From Certhia americana (lineage: Eukaryota > Chordata > Aves > Passeriformes > Certhiidae): 64,000 nt of DNA. Positions within the stretch are counted from its first letter, which is position 1. Every line of letters starts with the position of its first letter. The notes under the pieces are model-generated. The model saw only the letters and a program-made list of their open reading frames with translations. It ran no database searches and was not told where the DNA came from. Positions 50,301 to 63,399 of this stretch are shown here, piece after piece. The translations under genes and the position numbers were made by a program. The stretch lies in NCBI GenBank assembly GCA_018697195.1, contig CM031879.1, forward strand, positions 31,627,427 through 31,691,426. The letters are read 5' to 3'.

Positions 50301-53300
50301 ACTCTGTGCTAGATGCATAGGCTTCCTCTGCAGTAGGAGAAGAGCTGGCTTTCAAAACAGCTGACAATTTAAGCTGCTCTAGAAGCTTGGAATTGGCCAG
50401 CTGAGAAATTTTAAGGACATAGGTAATACTGTACACCTACTCCCCAGTGGATCTCATAAAGCCTGTAGGAACTCTGTAGAACCTGATCCATATGGGCAAA
50501 CTTGAACTGGTGTTTACATATCCACATGTACCAAATATAATCAGCAAAATTAGAAAAAGTTCAATGATAGATAATTGAACAATAGGATTGTCATCCTATC
50601 ATCATCTTTCCATCTGTGATATTCATGCATGTCAGTGAACTGTCTTTTCAGTTCATACATCTGTCTCTAAATGTCCCAGTATAAATCCAAATGGGTCTAG
50701 AAAGAAATAGAGTGCAAGGAGCCTACGGTTATCACCACAAAACTCACTTCATGTCCCATCAGAATGCACACCTAGTGTCTCTTGGAAAAAAAATTTAAAT
50801 AACTGTGTCCTCTGAGACCAGGCACAAATATCTTCATAAGGGACTTCTACAAGAATGTTCTATTTGGTATTTCATGCAGATATGTAGAAACACTTTCCTC
50901 AGAGTTGAGATTTCTCAGACTTTTACTCTCTTTTGATTTCACAGTGCTTGTCAGATAATAATGATAGACATTATAATCAGAAGGACAACACTGTGCTTCC
51001 TCTGGACATAAATTGGAGGCAAATCCATTGGTGTCAGAAGTTTTAGCCGACTTTTGGTTTAGTGTACATGAGAACCGAATCTATACCATACGACTTATTT
51101 TTCTTTTGATATAATCCAGTGTATCCGGAAATAAGAAAGGCATATCAAGCCCCAAATCAAGTTTTTAAAGATATCAGCTTTCTTTAACAATCTGGGTGGC
51201 CCTCACCGTGTCTGGGAAAATGTGAACCCAGTGGCCCTGGTAACACATCACCTGCTTTTTTCCAGACTGCTGTAATCAATTTGTCTTTATCCACCACATT
51301 ACCAAAAGACACTATTAAAATTCATATCTGTGTGTTCTCCCCAGAGGGTAAACCATCAGAGATCTCCAGGGTTTTGGAGGTTTTGTGGAGATGCAGAAGG
51401 CTTTAATTATGTTTAAAATAAGATCAAATTTCTTCCCTACAGTAATTTCGTATACTTCTACCAGATTCCTGTAGGGCTATTTTGCACTCTGAAAACTTGA
51501 TCAATTATCAACCTCACAAATTACATCTTTTGTTTACATTTCTCTAGAACATCAAAGAGTGTTGCTTTAAAACAGTGTTCCCAGGCTTAAATAATGATGT
51601 TTCGGTTTTTTGCTTAAAGACTTATGATGATCTCTCCTGTAGACCCTGGAATGATTTGGGCCTGGAGGATCTTAGTTGCATTTAGGATTATTTTTAAGAT
51701 ACTTGGTATTCTCTAAGAGTTGAATCCTGAGGTTTTGCCTTAGGCAAAACTGCTAGAATAAATGGAGTTCTACCCAAGAAGTGGAAGAATAAGAATCAAG
51801 TTAAAACTTTAAATTTTGGCCCCAAGATATTAACATCTTCTAAACTGTCAAGAGAGGCAGCATTTTTTATCTAAGGAATTTATTTCACTGTTTTGCTAAA
51901 ACCCTTGGCAATATAAGTGAAGGAAGGAGACTCAGTTCTTCTTGCAGATGCCTCTCTCTGCACAAGAGAGAAGACAAACATGCGAAAGAACATGTCTTTG
52001 GCCTACCATTCCTCTGCTTGAATTTGAGGTATCTTCTTTCAAAAGAATATCTCAGGAACGTGAGCAGCATTCCAGAAATAAATAAAAATGCAAAACTCAT
52101 TGGAAAGGGGAAATGTGTGTTAATAATAAACCCACGAGACTTGTAATGAAGAATCTGCTTTCAGAGTTGAGCTGCCAGAAACTATGCACCTGTGTCTGTC
52201 TACCTGTTTACTACGCTGTACTCGTCCATCTTGTCTCAGAGTATTGTTCTGTGGAAATCCATGAGAACACTTGATGGTTGCTTCCAAAAGGCAATTCTTA
52301 TTTTTCAAACACTGTAAAATTTCTTGGAGGAAATTAGCACATAAATGTGTTCTTTTAATATTCCATTTTAATAACTACCTGTATCTACTTTTTTATTACT
52401 TTTTGTAACAGCATATTTCCTGTATCAAAAAAAGTGTGTCTTCAGTGTGTATTGTTCTGTTGTTTTCAATGTGAAAGAAACCAAAAAGCTTTCTACAACT
52501 GGAGTTCCTACCCATGAATACTGATCAGTTAAATCCCATTTTGTTTCATTGATACTGTCTCCCACACTCTCCTGCTCTGCTCTGGGTTCTGTATTTATCC
52601 ACCTGCCCTCTACAGTCTTAAATGACAGCTAAATTGGGAGCAACCAATACACACTGTTCTATGAGCACCTAATGAAGCCTGAACACACTCCCTGGGGATG
52701 TTGGTTATCCTCTGGTCATCCTCCTCCTTTTTGCTGGGAATGATTATCTCTACCAGACAAGAAGAGGAGTTTTGCAGCAAGTTTGGAAGGTGTTCTGAAT
52801 GACCAGTCAGTCATCTGTACTGATTAGATAAAGGGCTACTCTCAAATTTAACCTGTTATACCTGAATTCTGCCCAACTTTCCTTTTCTCAGAGTATTCAT
52901 GTAGATCTTCCTTAGCTACTGGTAGGGGCCTAATTATTTTTTAGACTTTGATGGATTGTTTCCTTAGAAGGACAGGTTTAACGTGATTGCTGATAGAGTG
53001 CCATCCATTTTGCAGGATGTACTCGGGGTTTCTTTTCAGTGCAAACAATTTCGAGAAGGTTGTTCTTCCCACAGAACAAAATCTATTATCAAATTGTGAC
53101 ATCAGAATCAAATTGTCTTTCCCAAATGCTCTGCTGTCTCCCCCACACTATCTCAGTATTGAGATTACTGAGTCCCTGCAAAATTAGTAGAGCCATGCAG
53201 CTTGCCCTAAATATTCATGTAATCCAATACAAATACCACTTACCTTCAAAACTAAGATGGTTTCAGTTGATTTCTCAGAAGACCACAGCAGTGGCAGAAT

Positions 53301-55120
53301 CTTGCAAAAACAGTCTGGTGGTCACTTTTGGATCAAAACAGAGATGAATTTCAACTCTATTCCTTGTTTCATTGGCTTCCCTCTTGATTCTACTTTTTAA
53401 ATCTATACAGCCCTATACAGCAAAACAAAATTCAAAGTGTCAATATATGCAGCCTGCTGATGAGACTCTGAAAAGAACTGGAGTATTCTGCATTCTGTCC
53501 ATCAAAGTACATGATCTCCTTCCTAATCTTAGGCATGTGAGTAACTCCACTGAAAAGAACAGAATTACCTGCTCAGCTGGGTCCTGGCCAAAGTACTGAG
53601 CCTATGAAGTATTGAATTCTCAGTGAAAAAAAGCTGTCTTGGTTGGAGTGAGAGAGACTTTTGAAAATAAGAGAGTATTATATTTCACGCAGCTCTATTA
53701 TTCCGTTATTTAGTTATGCCAATTAATGCATGACTGTTCCATCAATTTTATTTAGGAAAGCGTTCAATCTGTCAAACAGTATAATGCCAGATAATTATAT
53801 TCTGTTTTAAAGGACATACACATATGCAATAAACCAACATGCAAACATCTGGCATCTAGATTTTTGGGATTTCTTTACAAATTACACTCCAAGAATCCTG
53901 CTTAATTCAATGGAAGCATCTGAACTGATGTTACTGCACAAATATTACCTTAGACTTTGTCAGAAATCAAAATATAGTTACTACTTCTCCAATTCTAATA
54001 TGGATGTAGCACCTATTCTAACCTTTAGTAAATGTAATATACTCTGATATAAAATAATTCTATATAAAATTGTGACTTTTATGCTTCTTAGTTAAAACAT
54101 TCATTACTAGACTGACAGAAGTTTAAACATTTTGCTTTGAGCATGAAGAAAAAACTGTAACTTTCTGTTTTTTAAACTCAGAGTTCACATTTTCATAGAG
54201 ATATTTATCTTTACAGATTATACATTTAGACACTAAAGACTGTGTATGTCACATATATTTTATCAGTTCTTGTTTGGAGTGGCTTGCTTTTGGCTATTTT
54301 ATAAAATATAAAGAAATGGACCAAAATCAAATAAATATACCCTGTGAGCACCTTCCTACATTAAAGCATTTATCTTTTTCCATAAATATGGAATATTGTC
54401 TTTCAATGGGTAGGATAAACAAAAGTCTGCCTCAATCTATGTAAAATTTCTGGTATGCATTTTAACCTATATATGGTAATGTTGAATTCTATTCTACAGG
54501 TGAGCTGAGAATCTTTAAGGCCTTACTTGTTATACATATTCAGTCACACAGAAATTACCCTGGAACTGCCACTGGACTTCTGTGTATTAAACTGCTATAT
54601 GGAAAAGCTATTTTGGATAGTACTAAGATGATTATATTATATTAATAAGTGTTTTTTTCCTTCCATCAGTAAGTGAAATAGTTAGGTAGAGCAACCTATG
54701 GTACTGAGTGCTACTTCAAAATTACAAGAAACAGTGCTTGAAAAATATTGTCAATAAATTCTAAGTAGTCTCATAAGTGGGATAAATGACACAATTTTAT
54801 GCATTACAGAGAAGATAATTTTCTGTGAAAGATTTCTTCAAAGCCAGCCCTGGAGCTAGTCCAGGAGGACAGTCTGTTCAGGAAAAAAAACCTGAAGAAG
54901 AGAGAATTATGAAGCATATAACTGGTGCACCCATCTCTTGCCCTTTCTGCCCATACACTGGAGTCAGTTCTGTATCAAAGGAAAAAAAAAAATTTAAGGA
55001 AAGTAAATAACTGCTTTTGGTTTGGGAAGTTCTAGAGATTTTAACGCCATTTGCGGAAAGCAGAGGAAGGAATGATGCTCCAAGGACAGACTACAAAGTT
55101 CGGCCTAATAAATGTGAATG
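47356..55120. other. Non-coding sequence, nothing recognised
   Basis: Long AT-rich stretch. Frames of 60-105 codons on both strands have no family resemblance. No CpG island, no confident repeat. Confidence 0.5.
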
Positions 55121-55127
55121 GATATAC

Positions 55128-55200
55128 AGGGCTTGATTTTTCTTTGACACCAATGAAGCTTCATGGACTGAAATTAGGCACACTAATTACACAATATACT
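55128..55200. mobile_element. Possible ancient palindromic repeat core
   Basis: ATGAAGCTTCAT (55153-55164) is a perfect 12-bp palindrome inside CCAATGAAGCTTCATGG. That resembles the CCATTGAAGTCAATGG centre of an old sauropsid palindromic repeat family. The flanks AGGGCTTGATTTTTC and GAAATTAGGCACAC are loosely inverted. Weak, and boundaries are uncertain. Confidence 0.3.
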
Positions 55201-55809
55201 TCTATAAATGATTTGTAACTCTGAAGTGAATGAACTGTAATATAACCTAAGGCACAATGTGCATGTGCAGCCTGGCCCCTCAGGCATGTGTTAATAGTAA
55301 CACAGCTTGTCATCGTGTGTTTTTAAATTTTTAAATCTAAATAAAATATAACACTGCATGTAATAAGTACTTTAAATGGCAGATGTGTAATAAACATCTC
55401 TATTTATGACAGATTTAAGCAGCAAAACATAATGAGGTGTGGTTCTGGTACAAATTTTGCTTCAGGTTCACTTTGTACTTTTAACCACCTTCATTAATTA
55501 CATAGCTAAGATCATGCCCTGGAGAGCTTTAATTTTCTTGTGATTATATAATGGTCTCTTACTGATATCATTATTCAAAAAAAATAAATAAAAGATTAGG
55601 AGTGTTTTCAGACAGAGCTTTTAAGTATAAAGATTTGTTAAACATATTTTTACCAAATCTGAACCACAGCTAAAAACATCTTTAGATGTTTCTTTGCCTT
55701 AGGTAACCATGCAACTTTTCCTCTGTGTTTGCACTACCCTTTCTCATCTATATGATTTTTGAATGACTGCCATTACCCTTGTTTCTGTAGACCAGAAATG
55801 TCTTAATCT

Positions 55810-55985
55810 TCATAATGGCCCTGGAAGATAGGGAATACTCACATCTGTGTTTTCCTGATAGGGCACAGATTTTCATTCTTGCTCGGCTAAGTGGGAGGTA
55901 GGTATCCAAACACTTCCAAGTTGTTGTGTGTATGTGGTTTGCCCTAGGTCAGGCAAGAATGAACAGGAATTGCCTCCATTTCCTG
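55810..55985 (-). mobile_element. MIR-like SINE remnant (minus)
   Basis: The plus strand reads CTTAATCTTCATAATGGCCC, TGGAAGATAGGGAATACTCA, CTGATAGGGCACAG, then GTGGTTTGCCCTAGGTCAGG. This is the order of the reverse-complement MIR (cttaatcctcacaacaaccctatgaggtaggta ... gacttgcccaaggtca). A segment between the two halves does not fit and may be an insertion. Confidence 0.5.
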
Positions 55986-56224
55986 AGCTCCCAACTGATC
56001 TTATAAGCCCTGGCCCTTCCTCTGCACTCCATATATGCACATAGGCAAAATGGACAAAAAGCAACCCAATTACCAAAGAAGCACAATAGGTTTGAAACAT
56101 AATGACCGTACACTATAGGAAACAGGTTCTCATCACATGGAGTGCCAGCTTTTGTGGCAGGTGGGACAATTTATCAGGCCCACAGCCTGTTCCCATAGCC
56201 TTATTATTCCCTGGGTACAGCTCT

Positions 56225-56660
56225 GGAGCATGTAAGGAACGGGCTGTGTGTCAGATGAATTGTTCTGGCAGCAGCCACAGCTCCCATCCGGCCCCAGCCT
56301 TTGCTGATGGCTGCTTGGCTGCTCTCCCATCACATGAGGGGTGCATGTCTGGGATGTGACAGGCAAATGACCCCTGGGCAAAATGGCGGCTGGGACCAGC
56401 TGCCATTGCTGGAAGTGCTGGCCCGGGATGCAGCCGGCTCTGCTCCTGGTCCCCGAGCCATGCAGGGCAGCAGAGACAGTGAGGCGCAGGCTGAAGGCTC
56501 TCTGCTGTGGCTGCAGCTTGTTCCCTGCAGCCCTGGTTGCTGGGGCAGCTCAGAAGTGGGGAGTGACTTAACTGCACCCGTGTGCGGGGAAGGCAGTGTG
56601 GCCAGAGAGCCTGGGCACAAAGCTCCTGCACTGTCCTGCTCCCACTGCAGCCGGTGATGG
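56225..56660. other. GC-rich patch, modest CpG
   Basis: About 430 bp clearly richer in G+C than its flanks, with roughly nine or ten CpG sites, which is well short of the 31-kb island. Open frames of 70-126 codons overlap on both strands. No repeat family or splice-flanked exon could be assigned. It could be an old, decayed CpG island or a GC-rich repeat remnant. Confidence 0.4.
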
Positions 56661-59600
56661 CAGGAAATCCATTTTTTGGTTAGAAAGACTGCATGTACTG
56701 ACTAGCATACACTGCACCTCTAGATGGGGATGGGTGTCACACAGACAGCAACCCCAAATCTTCAAATGCTTCTCTGCTGTCACTCCACTTGCCAGTCTGT
56801 GCCTTTCTGTTCCATACTAGTTTCCTTCCTCCAGGCTTCATTTTGTTGACAAACTTGTTTTGTTCTAGCCATACTAGAGTGGTTTTAAGGCGTCAGCGGG
56901 CAACACAAAATCTTAAGGGTCTTAGTTTTAATGCACAGTCACAAAATATCCATTAATTTGAGCAAGAATGCTGAATTTACCACCTTTTGGAATATGTACT
57001 AAGAATTTACTGTAATGTAAATAATTTACTCCATACTTCATGAAAGTAACAACAGTGGAAAATTATATTTAGCCTCTAATTTCTAAACTAAAACAGCAAT
57101 ATTCTTCTCTGGTGTAATATATTTTCCAGTCATGTGATGAAGAGAAGCATTTTTTTCAGCTGAGCTCACTTAAAGTTCAAAAGATAAATATATCACAATG
57201 ACAAATTGCAAAATGCTATTCATACGTTTAGGTAAAAATGGTTCCCTCATTTTTTTGTATTTCACATAAACTGTATTACTGTTATTTCCAAAGAAAATAC
57301 AGTACAAAATAATTCCAATTAAAAATACAAGTATAGTTAATGAAATAAAGCAGAAATTTATCTTAGCTTGTGGCAAAAAAAAAAAAAAAAAAAAGAAACT
57401 AAGTATACTGTCTTTGGATGAAATTCATTCCAGCAGAAAATGATATCCTAATCTCCAGCCCAGGGCCCTACAAGGGTTGGACATGAGTGGAGTAGCTAAT
57501 GCAGGGTTTTTCTGCATCTATTCAGTTCTGTTCTGGGTGGTTGAGAACTTCTCCACACAGGAAAGAGGTCTGAATTTACAGCACTGACATGCTGTCTTAA
57601 GATTTGCCCACAATGAGAAGGTGAAAGAAATTTGAGAGCAAATTTGCCACACTCTTGTGACTCCATATGCGCATCTGTGAGGATGCCCAGCCTGCTGTGA
57701 GCGTGAACTGGTTTATCTGATGGGCTGTGAGGTGAGCCACAGTTGTTTGGCACAGAATCAGTCCGTGTCTGTCTGTTTGCCACTTAAATGCATCTTCTAC
57801 ATGTGGAGTAACAGGCAAGAGTCAAAGGCACCCGCTTCAGTGGGGCAACTGATTTAATTCTGTCCTGGAAGAAAAGAGGCATTTCTCAGTTACCTCCTCA
57901 TAGGTCCTAGCTGTACATTAGGACACCGTGACTTTTTTGTGTGTTTTTGTGTGTTTAAAGTTTATGGTTTGTCAAATGCAGCTTTTCCTGCTTTTTCCTT
58001 AGATCACTTATTTATCCTACATGTGTGTGTTCTCTGTACAGTCTTCAGCAGATAATGAGCCTTTGGTGAAATGAGTAAGGGACTTCCAGATGCTGCCTTA
58101 GTTTCCTCTTCATGCAGCTTACCATTGACTGACATGTATGACTCAGGTCAAAGGATTTACACTTAGAATACAAGTAAAAAAGAGTAAATATGACAACAAT
58201 TGATCTGATCTGTAAAATTATATAGCAACAAAAGTTGAATGAGCGATATATTGGTGGAGTGTATATATAGTAGAGTAACATGTTAGGATCAGAAATATTA
58301 CTTATCACACATAGAAGGTAACAAACTAGTGTTCTATAATTTCAGTGCTCAACTATTTTTATCACTTTTATGTTATCAGTTCAGAAATCCCTTATGGAAT
58401 TGGTATACCCTGATTTCTCTTCCCAAACAATTCTATGCACCGTGTCTTGCTTCCAACACATATGCATGTTCTCTCTTTCTCACACACACACAAAGGATTC
58501 TATAACAACAGGACCATTATAGAGAATGATCTAAAACATATGGACTGCAGCCAATATTTAGATATGGTATAGTAAATTCTGGAAGGTATAAAAAGGAAAT
58601 AACTGAACTCATTGCGGAGAAAAATGAGCCAGTCTTAAGTAGTTTTAATCACTGAGTTTCATATAAAACCACATGCAAGATACTGAGCCTAATATTGAGG
58701 GGGAAATGAACAGGGGTAAGGAAGAAGAGAAATCCAGTTCCACTGGATTTGGGATGGGAGTTGTCTAACATTATTGTAAGAACCCTTCAGGAGATTAATG
58801 AAAACCATTTTAACAAACATAAACATGTTTACCAAGTTGTATGACAGCTGTGATCTGACAACCTTAGCATGCATCCCCACAGCTCAATCTGAGCTAAAAG
58901 ATAGTCAGTATGGAGCTGCTCCTTCCTTCCACAGACAGCTGTCACACCTGCTATGCAGGCAATTCAGTTACTGTGCCCACTCCCTTTGTCCAAATGTCTG
59001 GAAGCAAGAAACAGCCACCACAGCAGTATCAGGAATGAAGCAAGAGTGAGCCACTTCCTTTCCCCTTTCTCAAAATACTCAGCTGTATCCAAGTTTCTGC
59101 CAAATCAGTTTTGCTCAACATCCCAACACCCTGAGCTAAGCTCCAGTGTTCCCCACTACAGCTGGGAGGCTATGGATTACATCTCCTTTGGGTCCGCCCC
59201 TTTGCAATTTCCCTTGGTGGGTATGTCGAGCCTCTGTAGATATTCATAGGCATATGCAGTTGCCCAGAACTCTGCAAATAGCTGTGTTCTGTGTTTGCTT
59301 AAGATGCCATGTATGAACTGAAATCTGCTTGTCATTAATCAGAGGCTTTAGAGAGCTAGAGTTTTTCACTGAGATTTTTGCTGAGCCTAGGCTTCAACAT
59401 TTTCACACTTGCAAACTGCACTTAAAAAAACCCCTGACTGCCAGCATCTGTCTGATAAATAGTGGTTCAAAAATGTAACAAATGCCAAACAACACTTCCT
59501 TGTTTTAGTTAGTGTTGGACATGGATGTGGGAGAAGGATAGAGAAGGGCTTTTTAGAAGTATTACTCTTACTCAGCAGAGGGTGAAACACACATTTCACC

Positions 59601-60150
59601 AGCCTGTTTCATAACTGCTTCCTAAAGTACATGGAAATAAGTGGGACTGATTCTGCCAACTCTTCTCATTCAAAATAGAACTTTACTCCCTCAGAAATCA
59701 GTTTGAGTCTTCATGGTGCTGCTCTCCATAAATAAGGATTTATTTGTTAACCGGGAAAAAAGCAAAATGCCTAGTGAACCAGAACTCCAGCCATAAATTA
59801 AAGAACTGGATCTGGATAAAGAAATTAAAACCAAAAACAAATTACTGAGTTTCCACATGTGAAAGGACAAATGTTGAATTATTGAGTATGAATCAATGGA
59901 AAGACACTAACAGAAAATTGTCCCTTCCAACACACATCTTCAAGTCCAGAGCTAGTAAGAACTAATGAGCAGAGGTATTTCTATGGGGGTGACAGGAAAG
60001 CAAGTTTGCTGAAATAAAGTACTGAGTACTTCATACAGAAAAGCCTAAAGTACCTTTTGGACTGAAAGAAATCCCATTACAAATGGCGACAGCCTGGGTG
60101 CATAGCTGTTGAGGTGCAGTGGAAGCATGTTTTGGCCTATTAGGTGGCCG
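56661..60150. other. Non-coding sequence with an A20 run
   Basis: A20 at 57375-57394, T/G-rich low complexity at 57933-57957 and a short CA run at 58484-58492. No exon or recognised repeat otherwise. Confidence 0.5.
57375..57394. repeat. A20 homopolymer
   Basis: Uninterrupted run of A. No identifiable retroposon body ends in it. Confidence 0.95.
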
Positions 60151-60152
60151 TT

Positions 60153-60482
60153 TTGCCTTTTGAAGCAGTTTCTAGGTAGGAGAACTGTTATCAAAATTGT
60201 TACCAAATAATCCCAAATGGATTCCACTGCAGCTGCACCAGAGTTAGCAATAATGGGAACCTTAGTATAGACAGCTTTCAGTTCCAGCAGCCGTTTTCAG
60301 CACTGTATCAGTTAACCCTGCTCTGAGGAGGGTTAATTAACACAGTGCTACAAATGGCTGACTAGATGAAAACTCAATATTATGCCTCCCAACATCTCTA
60401 GCAATTGTGCAGCTGCATTCATATTGGCAATGGTGGGAATTTGGAGGAGGGAAGAAATTCCCCAGTGCAGACAAAGCCTGAG
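60153..60482. mobile_element. Degenerate palindromic (fold-back, MITE-like) element, about 330 bp
   Basis: Matched arms share one centre near 60324: TTAACCCT 60312-60319 with AGGGTTAA 60329-60336; AGCACTGT 60299-60306 with ACAGTGCT 60342-60349; CAGCC 60288-60292 with GGCTG 60356-60360; AGCTTTCA 60273-60280 with TGAAAACT 60367-60374 (one mismatch); TGCAGCTGCAC 60228-60238 with GTGCAGCTGCA 60407-60417; CCAAATaaTCCCA 60203-60215 with TGGGAATTTGG 60434-60444. The right end reads CCCCAGTGCAGACAAAGCCT, which resembles the terminus of an old sauropsid DNA-transposon-like repeat. The left end is more diverged. No coding capacity. Confidence 0.65.
60299..60349. repeat. 51-bp hairpin at the centre of the palindrome
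   Basis: Two perfect 8-bp stems (AGCACTGT/ACAGTGCT and TTAACCCT/AGGGTTAA) are separated by a symmetric 5+5 internal loop (ATCAG and TTAAC) and closed by a 9-base loop GCTCTGAGG. It is the best-conserved part of the surrounding element. Confidence 0.9.
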
Positions 60483-63399
60483 AGTGAGCCTTAATGTTCT
60501 TTTCTGGGTCTTTTTTTGTCAGACGCAGTCATGCTTCCCTAAAGCATTCGCAGAGCCATCTCCCGATTGCTGATTATGAAGCAACAGCCACTGTTGGTCC
60601 CACCAGCTGGATGAAAAGAGTGGAAGAATGGTTATATACCCTGGCCCATCCCATAGGTGCACTCAAGGTTCATGTGTCTGCTTTTCTTCTCTGTCTTGTA
60701 TCCCCACAGGCAGCACATGCTAAAAGAACCAGAGAAGGCAAAAATTAACTTTTCCCCCAAATATAGACAATGTTTGCAAGATGTACTTCTCCTGTACTGG
60801 CTGGTTATCTAGCAGCAGAGTATCAGGATTCCCCAGTCCCTGAGCACTCACTGTAGCCTTTAACTACATAAATGGCTTCTCTGGTTGGCCACAGAAGTGA
60901 AATACCTACTCAAAATACAACCCTTCAGACATGGCAGCCTCTGGCTCTTGTAGGCCAAGGCTGTTCCTCTAAGGAGTTTTCTGGGGCAGTGCAGAGTTGT
61001 AAGCTTCTTGAAATATGAATGAAACAGTAAAAAAATTCTTCTGAATTTAAGCATCTGCTCTCCTGTTCCTGGCAAGAGATTTCTTTCAGAGTTAAAAAAT
61101 TGCTGCCTCTCCTGAGCTAAGGCCTTAAATTTGCTGTCACTGCCCCTTTTGAGCAGTCTGCACTCCATGAGAACTAGGGTGGAGCAAACAGGACCTGCTT
61201 GAGCAGAACAGAGGGATGTCCTGACTCTGCCCTCCTATGTACATGGTGAGTGGGCATTATAAAGTCAGCGACACACTTCCTATCACATAGTTGGCATCAC
61301 AGACCTTCAGTAGCAACTTGTAAAAAATAAAAAAGTACTCTCCTTGTGTAAAGCACTACCAGCTGAGACCATCTGAGCTCACAGACTTCCACTGGTGGGA
61401 GTTAGTTGTACTTATGGATGGGCTATGCTAGGTTGCTATCTATAGGTGACATCTCCCTGTGACCATACAGCATGGTTTCTTCTGCATCCATAAGCTTTTG
61501 AGAAAGGAAATAGATGAAGAAGTGAGCAAGAAAAGCTATTTATTGCTGCTATTTATAATCTCCAAGGCCTACTTAACCTGTAATTTTCTGTCGTTCTGAA
61601 AGATACTTTCCTGCAACCTTGTTTCTTTGTTCTGATGCAAAATATTACTGCTACTGTTAGAAGGCACAATTTAAAGAATTTCCTCTTGGAAGAGAGGCAA
61701 ATTAACCCCTCTACAAGCCATCACACTGATTACAGAATAACAAATGGCCTCTTTCTAAGTGTTCTGGGTTTGGTAGGAAAATATACACATTATTTTTCAT
61801 TGTCTTCTTAATCTTCTAGGAAGTTTCTCTGATTTCTGTGGAAATGTCCTGAGTTTAAGATTCATGGAGACTAGCAATCAGGCCAGATTTTATGTCTATA
61901 AATTTCCAATGCTATTATGAATGGTGCCAGAAAAGAAAAAAATATAAGCACTGATAATTAATACTTCTGTTAATAGACCAAAGCTGAAATCCCAGACCAA
62001 AGCTGATGGAAAGTAGGTCATGTCTACTCCAGAGAATTTGCAGTAGTCCCTTTGGTTAATTATACAGTTGTATTCACTGGTGTTTGAACTGAATATTGTG
62101 CAAATACAGCTATACTGTCAGAGGACGGATTGGAAAAGTGGAAGGAACAGCTATCACATCTCTTTTGGGAAGGAACTTGGAAAAAAAATGAAGAGCTGTT
62201 TCTGGCTGCTCAGCTTCCATCAGCCTCTTGAGGAAGTCAGGCATTCTGGGTTCTGGATGTCGTGTTGCTTACCTGGGTTAAGGTATTCTGTATATAAACG
62301 ACACAAGAACAAGTTTTTTTATTTGTCTAGACAGCTTTGTATCCACAGAGTTGCCATAAGGAATATCACATTGATTTATTGTCTAAGCACTTTTGGTTAA
62401 GGAGGGAATCGTGATACTTTCAAATAAATTAAAGACCCATAGTTGTTTAGGTCTTGGATGCTGGTCCTTATGATGGTGAATCTGTAGTCAGAGAGACCCG
62501 ACCTCTGTTGTGCTGGGCACAGTGCATGCATCAAGGCTTTTCTTGTCCAGAACAGCTTTCAAACAGGGAGCTTGGGAATACTGATCTCATGTGAAAATTA
62601 TTTGCTTATGGCTGTACGTAAAAAGTCTTTGAACTTTAGTATTTTTACTAGAAATGCTCAAGGGGAGACTAGTGGAACAATTAATAGCCCATATAGGATG
62701 ATTCTGTAGAGACGGATGTTTTGGAGCCACAGGCTTTTACCAATTGCATGTAACACTTTCTTCCAGAGAAATGGACACATGAATATGCTTTAAAGAGATT
62801 AATGGATGTTATAAAAGTTATGTGCTGCTGCACTTTAAACTAAAGACTTCACAACCTCCACTTGGAATCCTGATCGCATACTCTTTTGATGTATATAATA
62901 GATGCAGGGCTCTATGGATTTCTTCATGGTGTGATGGAAACTGAATATTTTACAAAATGCAGTGGGACTAGAAGGTTTTTCTGATAGCTGTTAGATTTAA
63001 CAGGTGGACTGTGTCTATCTTCCATAGCTGGTTGCTTTTGGGGATGGGAGTGAAGCAGGCTTTGGGATTCTCATGATTGGATTAAGAACACTTTGGCAAT
63101 ATTTTCAGCCTTAAGAAGTGTTCTAGGATTACTCTTTCTTTAGCCCATCTGTCTGCAATGTACTCTTTCTATTCCATAGAAAAAAACTCAGCTGTCTCCT
63201 CAGCACAATGGACCTTGCTGGTCAATGACTGCATATGTTTGATTGTAGTAACTTTCTGTCTGTTTCTTTATTTATCAATAGACATAAGAATTTATAAGGT
63301 GTCAAGAAAACTGGCTGTATTTCGATAGCTTGCACAAGGAGTGTTGCAGCAGTATCTCTGCCCTCTTCAGTATTACATACGATAATGCAACTTTTCCTT
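60483..63399. other. Non-coding sequence, nothing recognised
   Basis: Frames up to 110 codons (62068-62400) without family resemblance. No confident repeat. CpG density rises from about 63.4 kb. Confidence 0.5.

Noticed and set aside
54825..55010. 61-codon frame with a CPFCP motif, hinting at a zinc finger
   Set aside because: Only one Cys pair is present and the expected second metal-binding pair is missing; likely a random frame.
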